DNA of 64,000 nucleotides, taken from positions 1,036,014-1,100,013 of the forward strand of contig NZ_JAAGOW010000004.1 of assembly GCF_010499245.1 (NCBI RefSeq), in the 5' to 3' direction. Shown one piece after another: positions 16,816-25,395 of the stretch (position 1 is the stretch's first letter; the number at the start of each line of letters is the position of its first letter). A program made the position numbers and the translations under genes. The notes below the pieces were generated by a model, which searched no databases, had not been told where the DNA came from, and was given only the letters and a program-made list of their open reading frames with translations. Origin of the DNA: Variovorax sp. WS11 (GTDB lineage Bacteria > Pseudomonadota > Gammaproteobacteria > Burkholderiales > Burkholderiaceae_C).

Positions 16816-16875
16816 GAGCTGGAATCCGTTCGAATGCTTGTTGTTGATAGGAAAAAATGCGTCTGACACCCAGAT

Positions 16876-18012
16876 CTACTGCACGCGCAGGGCCGTGATC
16901 TGGCTGGTCAGTTCGCGAGCGGCGTTGTTGGCCGCCAGCTTGAGTGCGTTGCCGCGTGCTTCGTCTTCCGAAGGGCCGATCCCGGCGTACTGCACCGGGC
17001 CGACGGCGGCCTTGGTTTCAGGGAAGGCTTGCGTCACATCGAGCAGCTTGGCATTGACCGTGACCGACACACGCACCAGGCCGGTCGCGGGATCCTTGTC
17101 GGCGGCGCCTACGTCCAGCGTGCCGTAGGCGAGGTACGGAATCTTGGCATTGCGCATGCCCGTGACCATGGACTGCAGCGTCGCCGACTGGAGGTCGTTG
17201 CCCGACTGGTAGTCGTTCTCGACATTGGCGACCTTGAACGCGCCGCCGGACATCGGTTCGATGTAGGCGGCTTCGGCGACCCGGAAGCCCGCCTTGCTGA
17301 ACAGGCCGGTGAAGACCTGGTTCAGGTTGGCACTGGGAATCAGCCGAAAGGTCGCCTCGCTGGCGCGCTTGACCGTGCTGCCGCCGGTCTCGATCGTGCG
17401 CGTGCGGTTGGCGGCGATGTCCGTCTTGCTGGAGGTCGACTCGTTCGTGCGGATCTGGCCGCCGCGGATGGACTCGCCTTCGGCGCCCGTCCTGACGTTC
17501 GACTCGGATCGGCCGCCGCTCACGCTGTCGTCGACGCGCTTGTAGACGCGGTCGTCGAAGGACTTCACGGAGGCGACCTGCCGAGAGACGAACAGGAAGG
17601 CCAAGGGCGACTTCTCGGTGGCACCGGCCTTGGCCACCGCCGAGTTCGACTTCACCAGGTTGCGCAGGTTGGCCACGTTCAGCGCCACGCGCACGGCCAC
17701 CGTGTATTGCTTCTTGTCGGCGCTGTCTTCCTCTCCGAGGACCGTGGACTCCAGGATGTACCGGTCCGGGCTGGAGATGATCTTCTCGCGCACGGCGTCG
17801 AAGTTCTCGGACTCGGACTCCCCGGCCTCGGCGTAGTAGAACTCCACCGCCTTGAGCTGGGCGGCCTGGGTGGCCTTGGCCTTGTCCTCGGCCGTTGCAC
17901 TCCTGCCTTGGTAGGTCACGGTGGCCTTGCCGCGCGCCTGCTGGACCTGGGCCATCGAAGTGATGGCGAAGCACGCCAACACGGCCAACGTGAGATTGCG
18001 GATTACTTGCAT
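16876..18012 (-). CDS. exported protein with FlgT-N/LPP20-like domain
   Basis: 378 residues; signal peptide MQVIRNLTLAVLACFAITSM, cleavage after MAQ or nearby. The first mature domain (ARGKATVTYQGRSATAEDKA, AQLKAVEFYYAEAG, then YTVAVRVALNVANLRNLVKS) follows the FlgT N-domain pattern. A Ser/Thr/Arg-rich linker leads to a second alpha/beta domain (LNQVFTGLFSKAGFRVAEAA) and a C-terminal region with VRVSVTVNAKLLDVT. Its ATG at 18012 overlaps the end of the upstream gene by 10 bases, so translation is coupled. Partner of the CsgG-like lipoprotein by context. Confidence 0.72.
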   Translation of the reverse strand: MQVIRNLTLAVLACFAITSMAQVQQARGKATVTYQGRSATAEDKAKATQAAQLKAVEFYYAEAGESESENFDAVREKIISSPDRYILESTVLGEEDSADKKQYTVAVRVALNVANLRNLVKSNSAVAKAGATEKSPLAFLFVSRQVASVKSFDDRVYKRVDDSVSGGRSESNVRTGAEGESIRGGQIRTNESTSSKTDIAANRTRTIETGGSTVKRASEATFRLIPSANLNQVFTGLFSKAGFRVAEAAYIEPMSGGAFKVANVENDYQSGNDLQSATLQSMVTGMRNAKIPYLAYGTLDVGAADKDPATGLVRVSVTVNAKLLDVTQAFPETKAAVGPVQYAGIGPSEDEARGNALKLAANNAARELTSQITALRVQ

Positions 18013-19184
18013 TGCTGGATCATTTCCTTGGTTTTCAGGAGCTGGGAGGTGATATCGGGCGCAGACGCTGCGGCCTTGAGCCAGGAAGCCTGGTCCTTGC
18101 CGGCCATGGCTTCGGCCACGCGCCGGAAGAGCGCGTTCCAAGAGTCGTAGTACGCCGGGAAGTCGTCCACGTAGGTCTGGGTAGCCGGCACGACCTTGGT
18201 CTCGCCGTTCTTGAACGAAGAGTCCAGGTAGCGGGTGCCCATGCCCGGCAACTCGATCTTCACCGTGGCAAAGGTGCCGTAGATGAAGCTGCTGCCTGCG
18301 GGGACCTGGCCGAACTGGACCTTCTTCACGTTGGTCAGGTCCACCGAGATCGCGTAGTCGGGTTCCGGCAGCTTGAGGTTAAAGACCGTGCCGTCGGAGA
18401 CGCGCATCGGAAACACATTCCCGACCGCATAGCCCTTGGTGTACGGGATGATCGGAACGCCGGCGCGGGTCGAGATCGCCTCGCTCACCATGTCCGCTGC
18501 CCAGGTCTGCGCGACGCCGGGACTTTCCTTCAGGTAGGCGGGCAGGCTCGCCGAGACGGCGTCGCTTACAGTAACGTCGGTCACCTTGAGGAAGCGCGAC
18601 ACCTGGGAGGGAATCGTGGCGTTGGCCAGAACTTCGGCATAGCGCGCGAAGATGCCGGGTTTGCCCGCTGCCCCTTCGTAGACGCTGCGCACCCGCGCAA
18701 GCATGTCGTCTTGCGTCGGCTGACGGTCGAAGACGTCGATGTAGGCAAAGCTGAGCGGATACGAGCGGATGACCGTTTGCGTCTTGAAATCGAAGAACAG
18801 TGCCTGCCCGCGAATGAGCACGAACAGCTTGTGCAGCTCGCCGAAGGTCTCGACGGACACGGTCTCGGAGTTCACCACGAGGGAGGTCACGATCGCCTGG
18901 TCGCGGCCCTTCAGTTCATCGATGAGGCCGGGAAGAACTTCGAAATTGCGTGGCGCGGCCCTGGCGATCGCGGCGCGGATCTGGGCATCCACGCGAGCGT
19001 CGGCCGCCTCCAGGCGCTTTTCGTATTCGCGTGAAAAGGGAAAGCGCTTTTCGAGGGATGCTGCGTCACCCGCGTAGGCCAAGCCGGCGAACGCAACCTG
19101 GGTGACCTGTGCAGACGAGATGATCGGCAGCAGCGCAGCAGCCGAGAGCAAGCATGCGCAAAGCGCGCGAACAAAACTTTTCAA
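18003..19184 (-). CDS. exported protein, first gene of the CsgG/FlgT-like cluster
   Basis: 393 residues. I chose TTG at 19184, which has GGAGA 12 to 8 bases upstream; the in-frame GTG at 19202 has none. A signal peptide follows (hydrophobic run LCACLLSAAALLPIISSA). The mature part has a helical segment with AADARVDAQIRAAIARAAPR, then a mixed alpha/beta region (ALFFDFKTQTVIRSYPLSFA) and a C-terminal beta domain (TVFNLKLPEPDYAISVDLTN). No named family recognised. It leads the operon; a perfect palindrome lies 129 bases upstream. Confidence 0.65.
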   Translation of the reverse strand: MKSFVRALCACLLSAAALLPIISSAQVTQVAFAGLAYAGDAASLEKRFPFSREYEKRLEAADARVDAQIRAAIARAAPRNFEVLPGLIDELKGRDQAIVTSLVVNSETVSVETFGELHKLFVLIRGQALFFDFKTQTVIRSYPLSFAYIDVFDRQPTQDDMLARVRSVYEGAAGKPGIFARYAEVLANATIPSQVSRFLKVTDVTVSDAVSASLPAYLKESPGVAQTWAADMVSEAISTRAGVPIIPYTKGYAVGNVFPMRVSDGTVFNLKLPEPDYAISVDLTNVKKVQFGQVPAGSSFIYGTFATVKIELPGMGTRYLDSSFKNGETKVVPATQTYVDDFPAYYDSWNALFRRVAEAMAGKDQASWLKAAASAPDITSQLLKTKEMIQQCK

Positions 19185-19291
19185 ACAGAGGTCTCCAGTC
19201 ACTATCGAGATTTCGCCGTCCGCGCAAGCCTTGACTGGAAGGACCCATCGAAAACGAAGGTTCCGGATTCAGCGCTCACCGCATCGATGTT

Positions 19292-19337
19292 CGTAACGCC
19301 GATGTTACATGCCATTTTGGCAATCATTGCCAAAATG
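19292..19337. promoter_or_regulatory. two adjacent inverted repeats, likely operator region
   Basis: At 19313-19337 the arms CATTTTGGCAA and TTGCCAAAATG form a perfect 11-bp inverted repeat around TCA, the size of a dimeric repressor site. Just before it, GTAAC-N6-GTTAC (19292-19307) forms a smaller one. They lie upstream of the four-gene exported-protein cluster and are the strongest palindromes in the gap. The binding protein is unknown. Confidence 0.55.
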
Positions 19338-19929
19338 ACGAGCGAATTCACATCCCGATGGTGACGTGCGGCATTTGTCACGGAAACTTGGAGATTGGTG
19401 CTCCAGCACAAGCGCTTGATATCGAAGACCTTTCGAATTTTCGGCGGTTGACCGTGTCAATCTCCGCCGAAAGGACCATCACCCCTGTGGCGACGTCGTT
19501 GGCGCTGGCCGTCAGATGGCGTTGCCCCTGTTCATCGCGGAGAACGGCAGCTTAAACTCCTCGAATTTTGGCCATCGACCGTCGTCTGTGGGGCTGCGGA
19601 TTCAACCGGTCGTCTTCATTGTTCTCGATGCCACAAAAGCGGCCTTTGCCGACACTGATCCCGCTGCATGTAACACGCTTACGCGGATGCAGCCATATAA
19701 GTTCGATGTGATACCAAGCGCCTTCACCAGCGGACCAATGTGACCCAGTCGGACGGCATTCTCCACGTGGTCGACAAGATGCTGTTGCCGAAGTGAGGCA
19801 CAACGACGGGCGCGGCGCGGTTCCGTGCGGCGCGGTCACTACACTCTTCGGTGTCGTCAAAGCACGCAACGCCTGCCGCGCGCCACTGGCGCATGAACCC
19901 CAACACGCCGCCCCACGAAAGGCAACGCC
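19338..19929. other. 590-bp gap with a fasciclin-domain remnant
   Basis: Mostly without coding signal. At 19716-19796 (plus) the frame ends TNVTQSDGILHVVDKMLLPK-stop, which is the characteristic last strand of FAS1/fasciclin domains (the usual ending is NGVIHVVDKVLLP). Only about 25 codons are recognisable, so it is a remnant. The rest may hold the promoter of the gene at 19930. Confidence 0.45.
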
Positions 19930-20382
19930 ATGTCCCTGACCGACAAGCTCCAGATCCCCACGGCGAACGCGGACGGCAGCTTTGCCGCGCCGGTGCCGCC
20001 GCCGGCGGATAGCGCGGCCGACGCGCTGCGCGACGCGCAGGCGCAGCACGCGGTGCTGGCCGAGCAACTCGACGCGGTCAACGAGTTGCTGGCCAAGCCG
20101 CTCAACGAGATTCTGGCAGACCGCGAACACTTCAAGGAATCGGCCGCTGCGTGGGACGCCTTCGGCGCCATGTGGATGCTGTCGCAGCGCGCGATGAAGC
20201 GCGTGGCGCTCGACCTCGCTGCGCAGCTCGGCGTGAGCGAGGACGAGGTGGTGGCCCGTGCGCTGGTGCACGCCAACGAGGTGCTGAACGGCGACGGCGT
20301 GGATCTGGGCGGCCTCCTTGCCGAGGCTCAGCTCGCGCACATCGCCAGGCACAAACCCCTGCTGCGCAAGCAGTTCCGCTGA
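19930..20382 (+). CDS. conserved hypothetical helical protein
   Basis: 150 residues; ATG at 19930 with AAAGGCAA upstream. A Pro/Ala-rich head is followed by a long helix (LRDAQAQHAVLAEQLDAVNE) and two further helices, including a stretch (VALDLAAQLGVSEDEVVARA) that reads like a small HTH or EF-hand-like helix pair. No signal peptide, no cysteines. No family recognised. Followed 60 bases later by a sirtuin gene on the same strand. Confidence 0.6.
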   Translation: MSLTDKLQIPTANADGSFAAPVPPPADSAADALRDAQAQHAVLAEQLDAVNELLAKPLNEILADREHFKESAAAWDAFGAMWMLSQRAMKRVALDLAAQLGVSEDEVVARALVHANEVLNGDGVDLGGLLAEAQLAHIARHKPLLRKQFR

Positions 20383-20441
20383 ACATCGCGGAGAGCCCCG
20401 CCGCCTGCGCGGCGACGCCGGCCGCCGTATGCTCGGTTGCC

Positions 20442-21266
20442 ATGGACGCCTCCACCTCGCTCGCCGATTTCGCCGCGCGCCATCCGCGCCTCTTCGTGCT
20501 GACCGGCGCCGGCTGCAGCACCGACTCGGGCATCCCCGACTACCGCGACGTCAACGGCGACTGGAAGCGGCCGTCGCCGGTCACCCTCCAAGCTTTCACC
20601 GGCGACGAGCTCACGCGCCGCCGCTACTGGGCACGCAGCCTCGTCGGCTGGCCGACCATGGCGACAGCCCAGCCTGGCGCCTCGCACCGCGCGCTGGCCC
20701 GCCTCGAGGCCTCGGGCCGCGTGGGACTACTGCTCACGCAGAACGTCGACGGCCTGCACGCCGCCGCAGGCAGCCGCCAGACCATCGACCTGCACGGCCG
20801 CATCGACACCGTACGCTGTCTCGGCTGCGAGACGCGCACGCCGCGTGCCGTAATGCAGCAGTCGCTGCGTGCGCGCAACCCCGCGTGGGCCGCACTGGAA
20901 GCCCGTGCCGCGCCGGACGGCGATGCAGACGTCGAAGACCAGGATTTCGCCACCTTCGACGTGCCGACCTGTCCGGTCTGCGGCGGCATGCTTAAGCCCG
21001 ACGTGGTGTTCTTCGGCGAGAGCGTGCCGCGCGAGCGCGTGCAAGCCGCCTATGCGGCACTGAGTGAAGCCGATGCCGTGTTGGTCGCCGGCTCGTCGCT
21101 GATGGTGTATTCGGGCTTACGGTTCGTGCAGGCGGCCGTGGCCGCAGGCAAGCCGGTGGCGGCGATCAACCTCGGACGCACGCGTGCCGACGATCTGTTG
21201 GCGTTGAAGGTCGCGCAGCCGGTGGGCGAGGCATTGACGGCCCTGGCGGAGCAGTTGGTGGCATGA
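20442..21266 (+). CDS. NAD-dependent protein deacylase, SIR2 family
   Basis: 274 residues, the usual sirtuin length. NAD-binding GAG motif (VLTGAGCSTDSGIPDYRD), TQNVDGLHAAAG with Asn and Asp for nicotinamide handling, the catalytic His in DLHGRI, a zinc ribbon with CLGCET and CPVCGGMLKPDVVFFGE, and the GSSLMVYSG segment. It removes acyl groups from lysine and consumes NAD. All signature residues are present, so it should be active. ATG at 20442 follows a GC-rich leader without a strong ribosome site. Confidence 0.93.
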   Translation: MDASTSLADFAARHPRLFVLTGAGCSTDSGIPDYRDVNGDWKRPSPVTLQAFTGDELTRRRYWARSLVGWPTMATAQPGASHRALARLEASGRVGLLLTQNVDGLHAAAGSRQTIDLHGRIDTVRCLGCETRTPRAVMQQSLRARNPAWAALEARAAPDGDADVEDQDFATFDVPTCPVCGGMLKPDVVFFGESVPRERVQAAYAALSEADAVLVAGSSLMVYSGLRFVQAAVAAGKPVAAINLGRTRADDLLALKVAQPVGEALTALAEQLVA

Positions 21267-21393
21267 GCGTCAAGGCTCAGCGATCGACGTGGCGACCGCT
21301 GCCACTGGTGCGGCATGGTTCACATCGATAAGTGGTTGTCGCGCATTGGGCTTTTCAAGATGACCGAATGAAGGGGGCTCTCCCCTCGCATTA

Positions 21394-22494
21394 CTCATAG
21401 GTCAGAAATATAGGAGACAGATGGATGCCTGAAAAAGGAACGAACCAAGGCGCTGTCTTCGGCGATGGCCTGCAGTTGACCGTCAACTCGGCACTGCAGC
21501 TTCTCGCCCGCTTTCAAAGGCGAGCGAGCAACTCCTGTGCGCTTGGCATGGCTCCAGACCAACTCGTCGGGATTCAGGTCAGGCGCATAGCCGGGCAAGA
21601 AGTGCAGCGTGAGTTTGCCGGCGGTGCTGGCTACGTATTCCTTCACGATGGCCTTCTTGTGCGCGGGAAGTCCATCCACAATCAGGCGCACCGGCTTTCT
21701 GCGCTTTCGCATCAACTGTTTGAGCAATTCGACAAACAACTCACCAGTCAACGCGCCGGAATAAGTCGCAAACCAGAAAGCGCCCTTTGCGGTGACGGCG
21801 GACGCCGCGCTGATGCTCTGACGCTGCCCCGGCCGATCAATGACGGGGGTCTGTCCTTTCTTGGCCCACGTCTTGCCATGCACCGAGTCGGCTCGGAATC
21901 CGGATTCATCCCAGAACAAGATTTCCGCCTCACTGGCTTGCGCCTCGGTGGCAATCGCGGGAAAGATCTCGCTTTTCCATCGAGCAACCGCAGCGGGGTC
22001 GCGCTGATAGGCGCGTTGCAGTGGCTTTTGCGTGGTCAGCCCCAAGCGTGCAAGCAGCGCGCCAATCGAGGCGAGCGACAGGCTCACTTCAAAGCGCGCG
22101 AGCAGAAGTTCTTGGACGATCTGCCGGGTCCACAGTCCAAAGTCAAAGCCGTACTGATCGGGGCGCTTGCCATTGACCCATCGAAAGACTTGCCGCTCCT
22201 GGGCGCTGGTGAGCTTTCGAGGCCGCCCCGTCCCTTTGGTCGACCGCAGAGCCTTCAGTCCACGGCCACGTCCGCGCGCCGCCGCTTTGCACTTGTACGC
22301 CCACGATCGGTTCATGCCAAAGGATGCGGCCACAGCCGCGGGGTGCTCTCCCTCGTTCATGCGCTGAACAGCCACAACACGCATTTCCTCAAGCGTGTTG
22401 TGGGCCAGAGTGCGACCGTCTCGTTTCATCAGCCATTGGACTCTATGAGGCCGAGCAAGTTTCACAATCGTCCGCTAAATTACTGACTCATGAG
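21394..22494 (-). mobile_element. IS630-family insertion sequence
   Basis: The transposase gene is enclosed by inverted repeats: left from 21394 (CTCATAGGTCAGAAATATAG) and right ending at 22494, whose reverse complement is CTCATGAGTCAGTAATTTAG. Both ends are flanked by TA (21392-21393 and 22495-22496), the target dinucleotide that IS630/Tc1 elements duplicate. This fixes the ends well. It is inserted between the sirtuin gene and the MxKDx gene. Confidence 0.85.
21395..22465 (-). CDS. IS630 family transposase
   Basis: 356 residues, GTG start at 22465. An N-terminal helix-turn-helix (VAASFGMNRSWAYKCKAAA) is followed by a second HTH/winged segment and the DDE core: LFWDESGFRADS, LIVDGLPAHKK and DLNPDELVWSHAKRTG. 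The third acidic residue is Glu, as in one IS630 branch. The frame is complete and ends within the left inverted repeat, so the element may be active. Confidence 0.92.
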   Translation of the reverse strand: MKLARPHRVQWLMKRDGRTLAHNTLEEMRVVAVQRMNEGEHPAAVAASFGMNRSWAYKCKAAARGRGRGLKALRSTKGTGRPRKLTSAQERQVFRWVNGKRPDQYGFDFGLWTRQIVQELLLARFEVSLSLASIGALLARLGLTTQKPLQRAYQRDPAAVARWKSEIFPAIATEAQASEAEILFWDESGFRADSVHGKTWAKKGQTPVIDRPGQRQSISAASAVTAKGAFWFATYSGALTGELFVELLKQLMRKRRKPVRLIVDGLPAHKKAIVKEYVASTAGKLTLHFLPGYAPDLNPDELVWSHAKRTGVARSPLKAGEKLQCRVDGQLQAIAEDSALVRSFFRHPSVSYISDL

Positions 22495-22793
22495 TAAGCC
22501 GCTGCGTATTGCGGCCCCGGCGTCCTGTCCGGCGCCTGCTGCCCACCGTTGGCGCACCTGTTCGGGACGGACACTTTCCCTGTGAGAAAACCATCCACAT
22601 CCACTGTCTGCGGGTGCGGCCGTGAGCACCTGGGTCCGCATACAGATAGAGGACCCTGGCGGCTACTGGCCAAACCAGGCTACAACTGGTTCGGCGGCAG
22701 CTGAGTCCCCATGGCGGACTCGGCGTTGTTGAAACGCGCGGCCGCGTTCGCTTGAACCATGCCATTTGAAACCTGACCCTAGAGGACACAGAA

Positions 22794-22955
22794 ATGAACA
22801 GGCTCACCGCAACCCTGTTGGCCGCCTGCATGGCCGTCGGCTCCGTCTCGGCCTTCGCCGCAGACGAGATGAAGAAGGATGGTATGGCCAAGGACGGTAT
22901 GAAGAAAGACAGCATGGCGAAAGGCGGCATGAAGAAGGACGAGATGAAGAAGTAG
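22794..22955 (+). CDS. pentapeptide MxKDx repeat protein, exported
   Basis: 53 residues; GAGGA precedes the ATG. A signal peptide (MNRLTATLLAACMAVGSVSA, cleavage after FAA) is followed by repeats of the MxKDx/MKKDx type: DEMKKDGMAKDGMKKDSMAK and so on to the stop. This is the MxKDx family of tiny Met/Lys-rich periplasmic proteins, often near DoxX, copper or oxidative-stress genes; a methionine-oxidation or metal role is plausible next to msrA but unproven. Confidence 0.85.
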   Translation: MNRLTATLLAACMAVGSVSAFAADEMKKDGMAKDGMKKDSMAKGGMKKDEMKK

Positions 22956-22983
22956 CGGCCACGCGCGCCCGGGGAGATCAATC

Positions 22984-23674
22984 GTGATCCTGTTCACCCT
23001 CCTGACCGGCGTCACGGCGGTCGCGCTCGGAGTCGACACCGGCCTGCTCGCGCGGGTGTCATCGGGCAGCGGCGGCGCGTCGGTCGAGAAGAGCCTGTTC
23101 CAGCGACCTCGCCCCCTCCCATGGAGAACGCGCCGGCTGCCCCGCTGCGCACGGCGGCGCCCGTGCGAAGCGGCTTCATGACCGTCTAGGCCAATGCCGT
23201 CGGCGCTCAGCTCCCAACGCTTCCGATCGAGGGGCCGATGCCACCGCTCACCGGCGCCGTCGAATGGCTCAACTCGCCACCGCTCACTGCCGAGGCGCTG
23301 CGCGGCAAGGTGGTGCTGGTCGACTTCTGGCCTACTCGTGCATCAACCGCCTGAATGCGCTGCCTCACGTGCGCGAGTGGCACCGCAAGTACAAAGACCA
23401 GGGCCTGGTCGTGGTCGGCGTGCTTCACCCGAGTTCGCCTTCGAGAAAAGCATCAACAATGCGAATCGCGCGGTGGAAAGGCTCGAGGTCGCTTTTCCGG
23501 TGGCGATCGACAACAACTACACCATCTGGCGCGCCTTGGGCAACAACTATTGGCCGGCGCACTACTTCGTCGACGCCAAGGGGCCGCATCCGCTTTCATC
23601 ACTTGGGCGAAGGCGAGTACGAAAAATCGGAGCAGGTGATCCAGCAACTCCTGGAAGAATCACGCAAGGCCGAT
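22984..23674 (+). pseudogene. DipZ-like thiol-disulfide interchange protein, internally deleted and frameshifted
   Basis: The start (GTG at 22984, VILFTLLTGVTAVALGVDTG) joins a CcdA-type opening to the last membrane segment, so most of the CcdA domain is gone. The thioredoxin-like domain then reads PPLTAEALRGKVVLVDFW, YSCINRLNALPHVREW, FAFEKSINNANRAVERLEVA, WRALGNNYWPAHYFVDAKG and FHHLGEGEYEKSEQVIQQLL, in three frames: one base is missing after DFW, one before the FAFEK segment, and one G is extra after DAKG. There is also an in-frame stop near 23190. The redox CxxC is CINR rather than CINC. The gene is dead by several independent lesions. Confidence 0.8.
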
Positions 23675-24409
23675 ATGAAGAATCCATCGAACCCCGGTTC
23701 GCCGCGACGTCTCGCAATTGTCGCGCTCGCGCTCCTCGGCGGCGCGGCGGTGTGGCATGCCATGCCCTCGCTCGCAGCGGAGGCGGCCGTGGTCATTCCG
23801 GCGCCGGCGGAGGATCTGGCCGCCGCGCCAGGCGCTGCATCGGAGACGGCCGTGATCGCCGGCGGCTGCTTCTGGGGCGTGCAGGGCGTTTTCCAGCACG
23901 TGAAGGGCGTGACCAGCGCCGTGTCGGGCTATGCCGGCGGCGATGCAGCCACGGCGAGGTACGGGGCGATCGGCTCGGGACGGACCGGCCACGCGGAGGC
24001 CGTTCGCATCACCTACGATCCGCGGCAGATCAGTTATGGACAACTGCTACAGATCTACTTTTCCGTCGCGCACAACCCGACCGAGCTGAACCGCCAGGGG
24101 CCGGACAGCGGCACGCAGTACCGCTCGGCGATTTTTCCGGCGAATGCCGACCAGGCGAGGGTGGCCAAGACCTACATTGCGCAGCTTGACAAGGCCAAGG
24201 TGTTCGGCAGGTCGATCGCCACCACTGTCGAGCCGACGAAGGCTTTCTACCCGGCGGAGGCGTATCACCAGGACTACATGACGCGCAACCCGCGGCAGCC
24301 CTACATCGTGATCAACGACCTGCCCAAAGTCGACAACCTGAAACGCGTATTTCCCGACCGCTATCGCGCCGAGCCTGTGCTGGTGGGTGCCACCGGCACC
24401 TTGCAGTAG
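23675..24409 (+). CDS. msrA: peptide methionine sulfoxide reductase MsrA, exported form
   Basis: 244 residues. An N-terminal signal anchor (RRLAIVALALLGGAAVWHAM) precedes the MsrA domain with the catalytic GCFWG (Cys65), SGYAGGDA, GHAEAVRITYDP and the RSAIF and YHQDYM elements. It reduces methionine-S-sulfoxide, here in the periplasm. The usual recycling Cys is not evident near the C terminus. Its usual genetic partner is the DipZ/TlpA-type reductant; that neighbour is broken here, so the electron source must be elsewhere. The gene begins inside the frame of the broken gene's tail. Confidence 0.9.
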   Translation: MKNPSNPGSPRRLAIVALALLGGAAVWHAMPSLAAEAAVVIPAPAEDLAAAPGAASETAVIAGGCFWGVQGVFQHVKGVTSAVSGYAGGDAATARYGAIGSGRTGHAEAVRITYDPRQISYGQLLQIYFSVAHNPTELNRQGPDSGTQYRSAIFPANADQARVAKTYIAQLDKAKVFGRSIATTVEPTKAFYPAEAYHQDYMTRNPRQPYIVINDLPKVDNLKRVFPDRYRAEPVLVGATGTLQ

Positions 24410-24421
24410 CGCAATCGACGC

Positions 24422-24892
24422 GTGAAGAGGATTCTCCTTCTTATCGTCTCGCATGCGGTCATGGCGGGCCTGGGCTTTGGCGCGGGCATCTATGCCTTGC
24501 CCATCCTTACGGCGCCGCGCGCACCCGCGCAGGCCGATGTCACTGCACTGGCCGCACAAGCGCAGTTCACCGGCCGATTCAGGCGCGACTTGACAGACAG
24601 CGATGCCCTTCACTGGGGTGAAGGCACGGTGGCTGTGAGCCGCAGCGCGGTGTCACTGCAAGGCAGGGTTGCGCCCGGGCCCGACTACAAGCTCTACCTC
24701 GCGCCGGAGTTCGTCCAGACCGAGGCCGACTTCCTGCGGCTCAAGCCGAAGATGCTGCGCGTGGGCGACGTGAAAACCTTCGAGAACTTCATCGTGCCGA
24801 TGCCGGCATCGGCCGATCCGGCGGCCTACAACACGGTCATCGTCTGGTGCGAATCGTTCGGTCAGTTCATCACCGCGGCTCAGTATCGATGA
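24422..24892 (+). CDS. DM13 domain protein, membrane-anchored
   Basis: 156 residues, GTG start 12 bases after msrA, probably the same operon. One N-terminal transmembrane helix (LLIVSHAVMAGLGFGAGIYA) anchors a DM13 domain: the TGRFRRDLTDSDALHWGEGT, GPDYKLYLAPEF, RVGDVKTFENFIVPMP and VIVWCESFGQFITAAQY elements follow the family, with the conserved WCE-F-Q Cys. DM13 domains are proposed redox or electron-transfer modules outside the membrane, in keeping with methionine repair next door. Confidence 0.85.
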   Translation: MKRILLLIVSHAVMAGLGFGAGIYALPILTAPRAPAQADVTALAAQAQFTGRFRRDLTDSDALHWGEGTVAVSRSAVSLQGRVAPGPDYKLYLAPEFVQTEADFLRLKPKMLRVGDVKTFENFIVPMPASADPAAYNTVIVWCESFGQFITAAQYR

Positions 24893-25395
24893 TGGCGTTG
24901 TTGGAGGTCGCGCGTTAAGTGCAAGCGGATGGGCGGCGCTACTGGCCCAGAAACCTTGTTCACGTCTGGAGCAGCGCGACGCGGGCCCTGCCTCCTGCAC
25001 ACAGGCGACTCGACGCCTAAGGTCTGGCGCGTACCCACGGAAGTCCACTCAAGGAATCGGCCAGTACAGCGACGGCTCCAACGCGGTGCAGCCCTTGGCT
25101 GGGGCGTGCAAATTCGCTGTCGGCTGGCGTCCCGGCCACTGTTCTGCAGCAGCGGGCCAATTCCGTGTGTTCGGTTTCCTCCGAAGCGGCCGCTCAGTCA
25201 AAGGCAATGGACTCGATGATTGCACGCGCCTCTGCGAGCTTCCAATACACTGGACTCGCGGCCGCCGCTCCTATGCAATTCACGAGGGCCACGTCCTGCC
25301 CGTTGCTTGGGTAGTGTTGGCGTACGCCGTCCACCGGTCGGCGGCGGGGTAACTTTGTCGCTTTGCAGTTGCGCAACTTGCGAACGAGCGCTAGC
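24893..25395. other. 500-bp gap before the recombinase gene
   Basis: No supported gene. The minus strand at 25194-25376 could encode 60 residues ending VYWKLAEARAIIESIAFD, which looks protein-like but has no recognisable start signal or family. No tRNA or attachment-site repeat was found that would explain the adjacent recombinase. Confidence 0.35.

Noticed and set aside
14572..16866. A very long plus-strand open frame (over 700 codons) opposite the exported cluster
   Set aside because: It is the antisense shadow of the CsgG-like and neighbouring genes: Gly/Arg/His-rich, no start signal, no domain.
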